A stretch of 57,423 nucleotides of DNA from Adlercreutzia sp. ZJ473 (GTDB lineage: Bacteria; Actinomycetota; Coriobacteriia; Coriobacteriales; Eggerthellaceae). The notes below the pieces were generated by a model that was given only the letters and a program-made list of their open reading frames with translations, did no database searches and was not told the origin of the DNA. A program made the position numbers and the translations under genes. The DNA is taken from positions 1 to 57,423 of the forward strand of contig NZ_JAAVTO010000012.1 in the NCBI RefSeq assembly GCF_013185065.1. The letters are read 5' to 3'. Positions 25,914-34,781 of the stretch are shown here, piece after piece (position 1 is the stretch's first letter; every line of letters starts with the position of its first letter).

Positions 25914-25961
25914 TCAAGTAGTTTGGATAATGCCTCATTTTACGAGAATCTACTTGATCAA
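25914..25961. promoter_or_regulatory. Candidate operator between tandem-MarR and molybdoenzyme genes
   Basis: Exact inverted arms TCAAGTAG (25914-25921) and CTACTTGA (25950-25957), 36 bases centre to centre, plus an overlapping palindrome TTGATCAA (25954-25961). They lie in the AT-rich divergent promoter region, just upstream of the marR start. Confidence 0.45.
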
Positions 25962-26116
25962 TCTAGGTTCTCTTTTCTCCATATCCCCTTTTCACGGCCT
26001 TATCCTTATATCCGACGAAAGACCGTCAGCGCGTTCGGGAGGAGCATGTCGGCTTTTCTGGCAGCCGACACGCAGCCAACCGAGGCATGGCGGTCTCAAA
26101 CGAGAGGAGGCAAGCT

Positions 26117-28525
26117 ATGTCAGAGGAGAAGTGGGTTTGCACAGCCTGCCCTGGCTGGGGCGACCATGAGTTTTGCGCCATCAAGACCATCACCAGAGAC
26201 GGCGAGATCGTTCGCACCGAGCACATCGACTACCAGGGCGCCGAAGCCGGCGAGGGCCACATCTGCCAGAAGGGCATCATGTCTTGGCATCAAGTGTACG
26301 CCGACGATCGTCTGCTCTACCCCCTCAAGCGCGCCGGCGAGCGCGGAGAGGGAAAGTGGAAGCGCATCAGCTGGGACGAGGCGCTCGACGAGATCGCCGA
26401 GAAGCTGCTCGACATCCGCGAGAAGTACGGCGCCGAGTCCGTCACGTTCTGGAACATCACCACGTCGCTGCCCCCGTCGCAAGGCCTGGACAGCCTGCTT
26501 GGCGAGCGTTTGAACTGCCTGTGGGGCGGCACTGACCCCTTGAACGCGTATGGCCTCGACAACGGACCGTACTACTCCAGCTACTTCGACCTGGGCGAGT
26601 TCTACAAGTACATGATGATCGACCCCGTCAAGTTCGACGGCTCCCAGTACATCATCGTATGGGGCGGCAACCCCGTCGAGAACCAGCAGCGCGTGGCCAA
26701 GCACATCGTCGAAGCCAAGTCGCGTGGAGCCAAGATCGTTGACGTGGGCTTGCTGTTCGACGGCACGGCCGGCTACGCCGACTGGTTCATCCCGGTCAAG
26801 CCCGGCTCTGACACGGCGCTGGCCCTGTGCATGGCGAACCAGATCGTGCAGCGCAAGGAGTACGACGAGCCCTACCTGATCAAATACACCGTCGCCCCCC
26901 TGATGGTCGACGTGGAGAGCGGGCTGTACGCTCAGCCCGAGGACGGCAAGTTCTACTGGTTCGACGAGGAAGCCGGTCAGATGAAGGTCGCTGAGCGCGG
27001 CCAGGAGGAGTACCCTGGCAAGCCGGCGCTCGAGGGCACCTACCAGATCGACGGCAAAGACGTCAGGCCCGCGTTCCAGATGCTCAAAGACCACCTGAGC
27101 ACCTACACGCCGGAGTACCAGGAGTCCATCACCGGCGTTCCCGCGCACGACGCCGTCAAGCTGGGCGAGGAGTACTCCTCCCACCGTCCCGCCTTCATCG
27201 TGGGAGCCCTGGGGCTCCGCTACCAGAACCAAGGCGACGCGTATCGCGCGTTCTACCTGCTCGGCATGCTCACGGGCAACCTCGGCAAGCCGTGCGGCGG
27301 CGTGACCTCCGAGATTCAGCCCTGCGGCTTCCCGCTGCTCTTCAACAACCTGCCCATCGTCTACCCCGAGGGCCGCGAGAACGACAAGGCCCATTACGTG
27401 AAGCAGGCCGACTACTTCGAGGACGTGAAGAAGGGCAAGTACAAGGCGTTCCTGAACGTGTCAGGCAACCCGGTCCACAACTGCCCCAACCGCTCCCGTT
27501 GGATCGAGGACACCTTCCCGCAGATGGAGCTCATCGTCGACATAGACATATGGATGACCGACACCGGCGAGTACGCCGACTACGTGCTGCCCGCCTGCAT
27601 GCCCTTCGAGCGCACTGAGCTGATCGCAGCCGCCCAGTACAACCACATCGTGCTGCAGGAGCCAGCGGTCGAGCCGAAGGGGGAGGCGAAGGATCCCAGC
27701 TACATCTACCGCGAGCTCGGTTGCCGCCTGGGCTTCGGCAAGTACTTCGAGGGCATGGAGGCAGAGGACTGGATCGCCATCCGCTTGGACAGCCAGTCTC
27801 CGTTCATCGCCAACATCGAGCCCAAGGTGACCGTCGAGCGCCTGAAGGAGGAGAAGATCATCCGGGCTGCCGTACCGCCTGTTCCGTGGGATCCTTTCCT
27901 GGGGATGAAGTTCCCCACGCCCACCGGCCACATGGAGTTCTACTCGAGCCGCCTGGCGACCATCGGCGTTCCCATGGCCTTCTACCATGAGCCCTACGAG
28001 GTTCCCACGCTCAAGACCGAGCGCGAGGGCACGTCCAAGTTCCCCTACCAGTTCTTCAGCGGCCGCCAACGCTTCTTCATGCAGTCCATGTTCACCGACG
28101 ACCCGGTGATGGCCGAGCTCTCCGGAGGGAAGCCTACCGGGCGCATCAACCCTGTCGACGCAAAGCGCGAGGGCATCAAAGACGGCGACAAATGCGAGGT
28201 GTTCAACGACCGCGGCCACTGCATCGTGGAGATGCGCATAGACAACGCCATGCCTCCGGGGACCATCCAGGTTTGGTTCGGCTGGCGCAAGCGCGCCTTC
28301 GAGGACGGCGGCATGTACTCCGAGCTGCTGGTTCCCCTGGGAGAGAAGGACACCATCGACAAGGCGGCCGAGTTCTGGTGGGACTGCACCGTCGCCGACT
28401 GCGCCGTCGGCCCGCTGCTGGGCGGCGCCTACAGCGGCATGGCCGGCGCCTGGGACACGATCTGGGACTGCGCTTGTGACATTCGCAAAATCGAGGACAG
28501 CGAGAACGAGGAGGAGGCAGAGTAG
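26117..28525 (+). CDS. Molybdopterin oxidoreductase with Asp at the Mo-ligand position
   Basis: 802-residue DMSO-reductase-superfamily enzyme. ATG 26117 is preceded by GAGAGGAGG. Cluster cysteines C8, C11, C20 and C50 give Cx2Cx8Cx29C, longer in the second spacing than usual. IVWGGNPVENQQRVAKHIVE, PVKPGSDTALALCMANQIVQ, LNVSGNPVHNCPNRSRW and a C-terminal dinucleotide-binding domain follow. In the position of the usual Cys/Ser Mo ligand I read GLDNGPYYSS, which places D148 there. No Tat signal peptide. It is followed after two bases by a ferredoxin gene. Substrate unknown. Confidence 0.84.
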   Translation: MSEEKWVCTACPGWGDHEFCAIKTITRDGEIVRTEHIDYQGAEAGEGHICQKGIMSWHQVYADDRLLYPLKRAGERGEGKWKRISWDEALDEIAEKLLDIREKYGAESVTFWNITTSLPPSQGLDSLLGERLNCLWGGTDPLNAYGLDNGPYYSSYFDLGEFYKYMMIDPVKFDGSQYIIVWGGNPVENQQRVAKHIVEAKSRGAKIVDVGLLFDGTAGYADWFIPVKPGSDTALALCMANQIVQRKEYDEPYLIKYTVAPLMVDVESGLYAQPEDGKFYWFDEEAGQMKVAERGQEEYPGKPALEGTYQIDGKDVRPAFQMLKDHLSTYTPEYQESITGVPAHDAVKLGEEYSSHRPAFIVGALGLRYQNQGDAYRAFYLLGMLTGNLGKPCGGVTSEIQPCGFPLLFNNLPIVYPEGRENDKAHYVKQADYFEDVKKGKYKAFLNVSGNPVHNCPNRSRWIEDTFPQMELIVDIDIWMTDTGEYADYVLPACMPFERTELIAAAQYNHIVLQEPAVEPKGEAKDPSYIYRELGCRLGFGKYFEGMEAEDWIAIRLDSQSPFIANIEPKVTVERLKEEKIIRAAVPPVPWDPFLGMKFPTPTGHMEFYSSRLATIGVPMAFYHEPYEVPTLKTEREGTSKFPYQFFSGRQRFFMQSMFTDDPVMAELSGGKPTGRINPVDAKREGIKDGDKCEVFNDRGHCIVEMRIDNAMPPGTIQVWFGWRKRAFEDGGMYSELLVPLGEKDTIDKAAEFWWDCTVADCAVGPLLGGAYSGMAGAWDTIWDCACDIRKIEDSENEEEAE

Positions 28526-28527
28526 TC

Positions 28528-28947
28528 ATGGCAGAGATCAAAGAGAGCACCATATTCGTCGATCTGCTTCGCTGCACCGGTTGCTGGACCTGTGCCCTAT
28601 CCTGCATGACCGGCAACAACCTGAAGGACGGACAATACTTCGTCTCCGTTCGCACCAACGGCTCGGGCGAGGGCATCGACCGCCCCTCCGGCACGTGGCC
28701 TGACCTGCGCATGAGCTGGATGCCCATCTACTCCAAGCACTGCGTCAAATGCACCGACCGCACCGCCGAGGGCCGCGCCCCCTACTGCGTGGGCATGTGC
28801 CCGAACAAAGCGCTGAGCTGGGGCGAGGAGGTTGAAGGCAAGATCGAGGCTTGCCGCGAGCGCGGAAGCCGCATCTTTCAGCTTCCCCGATGGGAGAACT
28901 CCCGCGAGGACGTGATCTACGCATCGGCTGATCGCGAGATCATCTGA
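28528..28947 (+). CDS. DmsB-like 4Fe-4S ferredoxin subunit
   Basis: 139 residues with CTGCWTCALSC at about 16-26 and CVKCTDRTAEGRAPYCVGMC in the second half, enough for two [4Fe-4S] clusters. PNKALSWGEE follows the last cysteine. It lies two bases after the molybdoenzyme stop and would be its electron-transfer partner. It belongs to a different subtype from the two shorter ferredoxins at 12471 and 34782. No membrane anchor (NrfD/DmsC) gene follows. Confidence 0.87.
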   Translation: MAEIKESTIFVDLLRCTGCWTCALSCMTGNNLKDGQYFVSVRTNGSGEGIDRPSGTWPDLRMSWMPIYSKHCVKCTDRTAEGRAPYCVGMCPNKALSWGEEVEGKIEACRERGSRIFQLPRWENSREDVIYASADREII

Positions 28948-28976
28948 GAGCTTGCCTCGCGTAAGCTCGCATATGC

Positions 28977-29005
28977 GGTGGCGCCCTTCCCCAAAGGGCG
29001 CCACC
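28977..29005 (+). terminator. Terminator after molybdoenzyme/ferredoxin operon
   Basis: A 12-bp perfect stem (28977-28988 with 28994-29005) and 5-base loop begins 29 bases past the ferredoxin stop, followed by TATTT. Confidence 0.75.
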
Positions 29006-29218
29006 TATTTAGCGCAGAAGCCTCCGACGCGTAGCCGCCGTCCCTGAGCGTCCAGATCTCACCTCGGTGCTCTCGTCCGCTGCCCCCGCGTCCGGGAGCG
29101 CTATTTCGTCGCAGGACGGGCAGGCTCTCTCCTGTCGGCTTGTCGCCCATGGTGTATCCTTCGTTTTGAGAAGCGGGCGGCCGCATGAGCGGACGTGCAT
29201 TCAAGCTAAGGAGGCTCT

Positions 29219-30127
29219 TTGCAAGGCAGAGATGGCAAAGCGGGGTCGGCGGTCGTAGGGTACGGCCTCGCGATATTGCAAGCCGTCCTCTACTCCACGC
29301 TCGGCATCTTCGGAAAGCTCGTCTACGCGACCGGGCTCAATGCGCAGCAATCGGTCATCCTCCGCTTCTTCTTCGCAACGGTGCTGCTGGGGGTCTTCAT
29401 GCTCATCTGGAGGCGGCAGGCGTTCGTAAGCCGACAGCCCTCGGTGTACCTTCAGGCCGTGTTCTTCTATATCAGTTCGATCTTCTACTTCTTCACCGTC
29501 GAGCGCCTGACCGCCGGCATGACCACGGTGATCTTCTACGCCTACCCGGCCGTGGTTGCCGTGGCCAGCCTGTTCGTCTTCAAGGAGCGGCTCAGCGTCT
29601 CCACCGTCGTCGCGTTCGTGCTGGCCATCAGCGGCCTTGCGATGGTGTCGGGGGTGGCGGCAGGCGAGGTCACGCTGGATGCGCTCGGCATCCTGTTCGG
29701 CATCGTCTCCTGCGTGGCGTTCGCCGCCTACACCATCCTCATCCAGAAGACCGGCCGCTCCGAGAGCCCCCTGACCGTCACCTTCACGCTGTCTTGGACG
29801 AGCCTGCTGGCCTCCTGCATCGTCTTCGCCCCGTCCCTTCCGGGGCTGCTCGACCTCGACGCGTACCAGCTCATGCTGGGCGCCCTGATGGCGCTGTTCG
29901 CCACCATCCTCCCCATCTTCATCTACATCGAGGCGATCAAGCGCATCGGCGGGACGAAGTCGTCCCTCATCGGCATCAGCGAGACGCCGTTCTCGCTGAT
30001 CATCGCATTCCTCGTGCTCGGGGAGACGCTGACCTTGGGGCAGGGCATCGGCTCGTGCCTCATCGTCGCCAGCATCGCGGTCATCACCATAGCTCCGCTG
30101 CTGGCGAAGGACGAGAAGCCCCGCTGA
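29219..30127 (+). CDS. EamA/DMT-superfamily transporter
   Basis: 302 residues with about ten hydrophobic segments in two EamA repeats (GIFGKLVYATGLNAQQSVIL in the first; GILFGIVSCVAFAAYTILIQ in the second). It begins with TTG 29219, preceded by AAGGAGG; the first internal ATG would remove the first membrane segment. It ends ITIAPLLAKDEKPR. It stands alone between the two molybdoenzyme operons. The substrate is unknown; metabolite exporters are common in the family. Confidence 0.82.
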   Translation: MQGRDGKAGSAVVGYGLAILQAVLYSTLGIFGKLVYATGLNAQQSVILRFFFATVLLGVFMLIWRRQAFVSRQPSVYLQAVFFYISSIFYFFTVERLTAGMTTVIFYAYPAVVAVASLFVFKERLSVSTVVAFVLAISGLAMVSGVAAGEVTLDALGILFGIVSCVAFAAYTILIQKTGRSESPLTVTFTLSWTSLLASCIVFAPSLPGLLDLDAYQLMLGALMALFATILPIFIYIEAIKRIGGTKSSLIGISETPFSLIIAFLVLGETLTLGQGIGSCLIVASIAVITIAPLLAKDEKPR

Positions 30128-30669
30128 CCCGCCGAACGCGCCGCCGAGAGCCGCTTCATTCGGGTCGTCCGCCTGCCTCGGAATCTCTGGGGCTCAAGGC
30201 CCTCGAAATTCTCCAAGTCCTCGGGACTCTCGAGACCCTCGAGGCTCTCGGAACCCTCGAAGTCCTCAAGGCCCTCGGAACACCGACAACGCCCTCTTTT
30301 CATCCACGCTTCTAAAAAGATGGATGGAAAAGCGCCATTGTCGGTAACGTTGCCCTGCATTGCCGACAAGCAGAGGCAAGGACGATTCCGCCGTTTCCCC
30401 TGAAAGCGGGAACGGGACATGAAGACTTTCAAAGAAGTTCCGAACAAGGACGACCATCATTTCCGGAGGTGCTTTTCGACGCCTTCAGACCCTTATTCCG
30501 CAACAGCATCATGACAGTCTTATCTGAAGAAATCGGATCCCTAACCGGCGCAACGGAGCAGAGCCTACTGCCCGACATGCCCTGCCTCGTTGTAGAATAG
30601 GAATGTTCCGCGTCAGGCTCAAGGGGACGGTCCTGATAGCACTACCGTTTCACACAGAGGGGAACCACT
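30128..30669. other. Intergenic region with 9-bp minisatellite and luxR promoter area
   Basis: 542 bases without a convincing gene. It holds the ten-unit 9-bp repeat (30194-30283), inverted arms TTGTCGG (30338-30344) and CCGACAA (30363-30369), and a possible -10 TAGAAT (30593-30598) about 70 bases before luxR. No good -35 was found. Confidence 0.5.
30194..30283. repeat. 9-bp tandem repeat, ten units
   Basis: Ten consecutive 9-base units of the form CTCRARGYC (for example CTCAAGGCC, CTCGAGACC, CTCGAAGTC). Both strands stay open across it, but the reading frames show no gene signals. Confidence 0.75.
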
Positions 30670-32220
30670 ATGTCTGACGAGCTGCATTATGCCCAGAGCG
30701 GTCGCTCCGGACTCGACGAGTACTTGGCGGGATCGAACGCTCGCTGGCCCATAATCAAGTTTTTGAGTCTCTCCTTGTACTCCGCCTGGATTCTCCTAAC
30801 CATGACCACCCCCAGCGCGGTCGCCCAAGCTGAGATCGAGAGTCCGGCAATCTACAGCTCGTTGCTGTACCTCCTCTCGGGGGTGGCATTAGCAGCGTGT
30901 CTATTCCTCTGCGGCATATTCTGCATGCGACTACAACCTTGGCTTAAGAAGCGTTGGTTCGTGCTGGGCGCCGGCCTCATCGCAGGCATGGGAACCTATC
31001 TCCTCTCTGGCGGCGCCCCCGGGGAACACTACGGCACGCTGTTTCCCGTCGGCAGCGTGCTCACTGGCCTTGGCACTGCGTTCGTCTGCCTGAAGATCGG
31101 CTGCGTCTACGCTGAGATGTACATGGGCAATCCCTTCGTCATTACCATCGCATCGGTATTGCTGTCAAACCTGGTGTTCTTTCTCTGCATGGGAGTGCCG
31201 CCCGATGCACAGCGCGTTCTGATTGCCCTGCTTCCCGCAGGCGCATCGCTTCTGACTTGGTTCGACGTTAAGAATCCCCGTCATGCCTCCACGCTGGAGA
31301 AAGACCTCATCCCCATCGAGAGCCTGCCTACGCACCTGTTTCTGCGTCTGAACCTGACCATCTTCCTTATGTGTGTCGCCGTGGGAGCCATCAGGGGCAT
31401 GGCCGGGTTAGTCCATCCGGCAGAGGGATGGACACCTGCAGTCATCGTGTTCGCGAGCATGGTTGCATGGGGAATTGGCCTTGTCGCCTTCTCGATCGCC
31501 TTCACGCTGAGAAACTTCGAGATCAGTTCGGTCTATCTCCCCGCAGCGCTCGGATCAGCTGCTGTCATCGCGGTCTGTTCCCTTTTCGGCTCGAATCTCG
31601 GCCCTTTGGTTAACGTTGTGGCAAACGTCGGATACAACGTGTTCATCATCGTCGTCTGGTGCCTGCTTCAAGATCTGGCAAGCCGCACCACACTCAACCC
31701 CGTGAGAGTGTTCGGCTTCGGACGTGGATCCTCGGGGGCGGGCACGACGCTCGGTTGGCTCGCCTCTTTCATCATATTCTTCTACGGCACGAGCAGCGAC
31801 CTGTTGCCTCTGCTGTTTGTAATCAGCGCCCTCTTGGTGCTCGCCTCGGGCGTCTTGATGCGCGGCTCGTTTACGATCAGCCAAGCCTTGCAGCGGACCT
31901 TGAAGGAGCGACGTCGCGTCGACGCATCGGATGAGCAGAAGCGCGCCGCAGAGCAAGACGAGGTGGAAGCATCCTCCCTGACCATCGCCGATCCTCTTGC
32001 GGCAGCCTGTGCACAGCTCGCCGAAGAGATGGGACTCACGACGCGCGAGGCTGAAGCGATGGAGCTACTGGGGCGCGGACGGACGGTCGGCTATGTAGCC
32101 GAAGAGCTTGGCATCTCCTACAACACAGTCAAGGGGTACGTGAAGAACGTCTACGCGAAGTGCGGGGTCCACTCCCGGCAGGATCTGATCAGCGCCATCG
32201 AAAAGCGTTGGGGAGGCTGA
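30670..32220 (+). CDS. Membrane-bound LuxR-family regulator
   Basis: 516 residues. Residues about 25-400 contain roughly ten to twelve hydrophobic segments, and the last ~70 carry a LuxR/NarL helix-turn-helix (MGLTTREAEAMELLGRGRTV, YVAEELGISYNTVKGYVKNV, YAKCGVHSRQDL). Such membrane-LuxR fusions are abundant in Eggerthellaceae and often lie beside molybdoenzyme operons. The start ATG 30670 follows AGAGGGGA. Base composition is lower in G+C than the flanks (30 of 60 in the line from 31141). It probably senses a substrate through the membrane domain and controls the operon at 32474. Confidence 0.88.
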   Translation: MSDELHYAQSGRSGLDEYLAGSNARWPIIKFLSLSLYSAWILLTMTTPSAVAQAEIESPAIYSSLLYLLSGVALAACLFLCGIFCMRLQPWLKKRWFVLGAGLIAGMGTYLLSGGAPGEHYGTLFPVGSVLTGLGTAFVCLKIGCVYAEMYMGNPFVITIASVLLSNLVFFLCMGVPPDAQRVLIALLPAGASLLTWFDVKNPRHASTLEKDLIPIESLPTHLFLRLNLTIFLMCVAVGAIRGMAGLVHPAEGWTPAVIVFASMVAWGIGLVAFSIAFTLRNFEISSVYLPAALGSAAVIAVCSLFGSNLGPLVNVVANVGYNVFIIVVWCLLQDLASRTTLNPVRVFGFGRGSSGAGTTLGWLASFIIFFYGTSSDLLPLLFVISALLVLASGVLMRGSFTISQALQRTLKERRRVDASDEQKRAAEQDEVEASSLTIADPLAAACAQLAEEMGLTTREAEAMELLGRGRTVGYVAEELGISYNTVKGYVKNVYAKCGVHSRQDLISAIEKRWGG

Positions 32221-32282
32221 CACGACATTCTGCAGCTGGCGCAGATATTCGTGTTCGCCTCGTTTTAGCAGGTCAGAGCGCT

Positions 32283-32313
32283 GCCCACCCGAAACGGGCG
32301 GGCTGTTTTTCTT
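32283..32313 (+). terminator. Terminator after luxR
   Basis: A 9-bp stem with one mismatch (32283-32291 with 32295-32303) and 3-base loop, followed by TGTTTTTCTT. Confidence 0.75.
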
Positions 32314-32427
32314 CAAGAAACCCCAAAAAAACGCCCCGAAGCGGGTCTGCCGCCAAGTGCTCGTCCTCCCTAAGCTTGCAGACGAGCTCGGCTTCGGCCG
32401 TCCCCTAACTGCCGGAGCTGAGCGATC

Positions 32428-32449
32428 TCACTGCATATCAGAGCAGTGA
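32428..32449. promoter_or_regulatory. Inverted repeat upstream of molybdoenzyme operon
   Basis: TCACTGC (32428-32434) and GCAGTGA (32443-32449), exact 7-bp arms with an 8-base spacer, 24 bases before the start codon. It could be the LuxR operator or a leader hairpin. Confidence 0.45.
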
Positions 32450-32473
32450 ACCGCAAGGCAAGAAGGAGGAAGG

Positions 32474-34768
32474 ATGTCCGAAGAGAAGAAAAGCTACCTC
32501 ACCGAGGAGAGCGACGGGGTTCTCAAAGTGCGCACCTGCGCCTGGTCCCCTCCGGGAGACCACCCGGTGGGATGCGGCGTATGTCTTTACGTAAAGGACG
32601 GCAAAGTCGTAAAAGTCGAGGGCGACCCAACCCACCCCATCTCCCAAGGTCGCTTGTGCCCGAGGTGCCTGGCCCTCGACGAGGTCATGTATCACCCTGA
32701 CCGCATCAAGCATCCCATGAAGCGCGCCCGCAAGGATCGCGGCAAGAACACATGGGAGGAGATCACATGGGACGAAGCGTATGATATCCTCGAGCACAAG
32801 ATCCGTGAGATCTGGGACAAGTACGGTGCTGAGACTATCTTCACTTTGACCGGCACCGGCCGCGAGTCCACTCTCTACGCACCAGTCTACGGCCCAGCTG
32901 TCATGAACACTCCCAACGGCGCCTCCACCTACGCGTTCTCCGGCGAAGCATGTTACGGCCCCCGCGCGACTATCACCAACTACCTGCTAGGTGCCGGCTA
33001 CCCCGAGATGGACTATGCCCAGTACTTCCCTGATCGCTACGATGACCCGCGCTACGAGATCCCGAAGTACGTGTTGGTCTGGGGCAAAGATCCACTGTAC
33101 TCCAGCCCCGACAGCTTCTTCGGCCACAGCCTCATCGACCTCAAGAAGCGCGGCACTCGGTTTATCGTCATTGACCCGCGCCTGACATGGCTGGCGTCGC
33201 GCGCCGACTTTCATCTGCAGCTTCGTCCAGGTACCGACGCGGCTGTGGGCATGGGCCTTCTGCGCGTCATTATCGAGGAGGATTTGTACGACCACGCTTT
33301 CGTCGAGAAGTGGTGTCACGGCTTCGATGAGCTGCGCGAGGCCGTCAAGGACTGGACGCCCGAGCGCGTCCAGGAAATAACCTGGGTCGACCCTGAGGTG
33401 CTGGTTGGCGCAGCACGTGCGTTCGCGACCAACGTCCCATCTTCCGCGCTGTGGGGCGTCGCCCTTGACCAGGCGAAGGCGTCCACCCAGGCTGGCATGT
33501 GCTTTCTCGACCTGCTGGCGCTCACAGGCAACCTCGATCGCCCCGGCGGTGTGACCCTAGGCAAGCCCACCAGCTTCATCGGACAGTGGCGCTACGATAT
33601 GATGAACGTGCTCGATCCCGAGATGGCTGCGAAGCACATCGTAGATCCTACGGGAAAGTACGAGTTGTTCAACACAGGTGCGGCCATGGGCGGCGTTCAG
33701 GGCGACACCCTTCTGAACTACCTGGAACAGAAGCTGCCCGAGTTCAAGGAGGTCCCCTACAAGCTGCGGATGTGCTGGATGATCGGCACAAACCCGCTGG
33801 CTTGCATGGCCGACCAGCCGCAGCGCTGGTACAAGGCCATGCTTCCGCTGGACTTCATCGTGGCGAACGAGATCTTCATGACTCCCACCACCATGGCCCT
33901 ATGCGACCTCGTCCTGCCCCTCTCCACCTTCGCCGAGCACGACGGCCTGGTCACCCCGCACTTCGGCCGCAACCAGCACTTCATCGGCGCGATGAACAAG
34001 GCAGTCGAGCCCCTCGATACTAAATCTAACCTGGAGATCCTCATCGACATGGGCCGTCGCATGCGCCCCGAGATATGGGAGAAGATGGCCTCCCCCGAAG
34101 ATTTCTTCCGCGACAAGCTCAAGGAAGTCTACGACTGGGATTATGACGAGCTGCGCGGTGAGGTCTGCCGCCAGCATGACTACGAGTACTACAAGTACGA
34201 GACCGGCGGCTTGCGAGACGACGGCGAGCCCGGCTTCCAGACCCTGACCGGCAAGGTGGAGCTCTACTCCATGCTGCTCCCGGTATTCGGCGAGCAGGGC
34301 ACCCCCTACTATGAAGAGCCCGAATACAGCCAAGCATCGAAGCCCGAGCTGGCTGAGGAGTTCCCCTTGGTGTACACCACCGGCGGCCGCAATATCTCCA
34401 TGTTCCACTCCGAACACCGACAGATCCCCAGCATGCGCGCCATGCACCCCGACCCGCTGGCAACCATCAACCCCGTTGACGCCGAGAAGTACGGCATCAA
34501 GGAAGGCGACTGGGTAGCAGTCGAAAGCCCGCTCGGCCGCGCGATTCAGAAGGCGTCGATAAACGAGCAGGTTTGCCCGAACCTGGTTCACATCGAACAC
34601 GCATGGTGGTTTCCCGAGCAGGACGGAGAGGCTCCCAACCTGTATGGCGTCTGGGATGCGAACGCCAACAATCTGATCCCTCACGAGAGCGTCGGCCTCA
34701 CCGGCTATGGTGCCCCGTACAAAAACGGCATGTGCAAAATCTACAAAGTCGATACCCCCAAAGGCTAA
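32474..34768 (+). CDS. Molybdopterin oxidoreductase, catechol dehydroxylase-like candidate
   Basis: 764 residues and clearly paralogous to the enzyme at 12810: both have GRLCPRCLA, FFPDRYDDPR (YFPDRYDDPR here), LRPGTDAA, FHSEHRQ and WWFPE. Mo-ligand candidate C160 in SGEACYGPR. The N-terminal cluster region reads CAWSPPGDHPVGCGVCLYV (C22, C34, C37) with C62 and C65. This differs from the usual Cx2Cx3C, with H30 where a cysteine is expected, so the cluster may be absent or altered. No Tat signal. Start ATG 32474 follows AAGGAGGAAGG. It heads an operon with ferredoxin, an unknown protein and an MFS transporter. The acetylene hydratase / catechol dehydroxylase / transhydroxylase group is likely; the substrate is unknown. 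Confidence 0.82.
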   Translation: MSEEKKSYLTEESDGVLKVRTCAWSPPGDHPVGCGVCLYVKDGKVVKVEGDPTHPISQGRLCPRCLALDEVMYHPDRIKHPMKRARKDRGKNTWEEITWDEAYDILEHKIREIWDKYGAETIFTLTGTGRESTLYAPVYGPAVMNTPNGASTYAFSGEACYGPRATITNYLLGAGYPEMDYAQYFPDRYDDPRYEIPKYVLVWGKDPLYSSPDSFFGHSLIDLKKRGTRFIVIDPRLTWLASRADFHLQLRPGTDAAVGMGLLRVIIEEDLYDHAFVEKWCHGFDELREAVKDWTPERVQEITWVDPEVLVGAARAFATNVPSSALWGVALDQAKASTQAGMCFLDLLALTGNLDRPGGVTLGKPTSFIGQWRYDMMNVLDPEMAAKHIVDPTGKYELFNTGAAMGGVQGDTLLNYLEQKLPEFKEVPYKLRMCWMIGTNPLACMADQPQRWYKAMLPLDFIVANEIFMTPTTMALCDLVLPLSTFAEHDGLVTPHFGRNQHFIGAMNKAVEPLDTKSNLEILIDMGRRMRPEIWEKMASPEDFFRDKLKEVYDWDYDELRGEVCRQHDYEYYKYETGGLRDDGEPGFQTLTGKVELYSMLLPVFGEQGTPYYEEPEYSQASKPELAEEFPLVYTTGGRNISMFHSEHRQIPSMRAMHPDPLATINPVDAEKYGIKEGDWVAVESPLGRAIQKASINEQVCPNLVHIEHAWWFPEQDGEAPNLYGVWDANANNLIPHESVGLTGYGAPYKNGMCKIYKVDTPKG

Positions 34769-34781
34769 GGAGGGAGGACCC

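Noticed and set aside
28917-29204. Short minus-strand ORFs after the ferredoxin operon, one with CPSCDEIALPD resembling a zinc ribbon
   Set aside because: The frames conflict, no ribosome site fits, and the motif is a single CxxC; probably chance.
29923-30447. Minus-strand ORF reading through the 9-bp repeat (EGLEDFEGSESLEG-like protein)
   Set aside because: It begins without a ribosome site and ends inside the EamA gene in antisense; the repeat period alone keeps the frame open.
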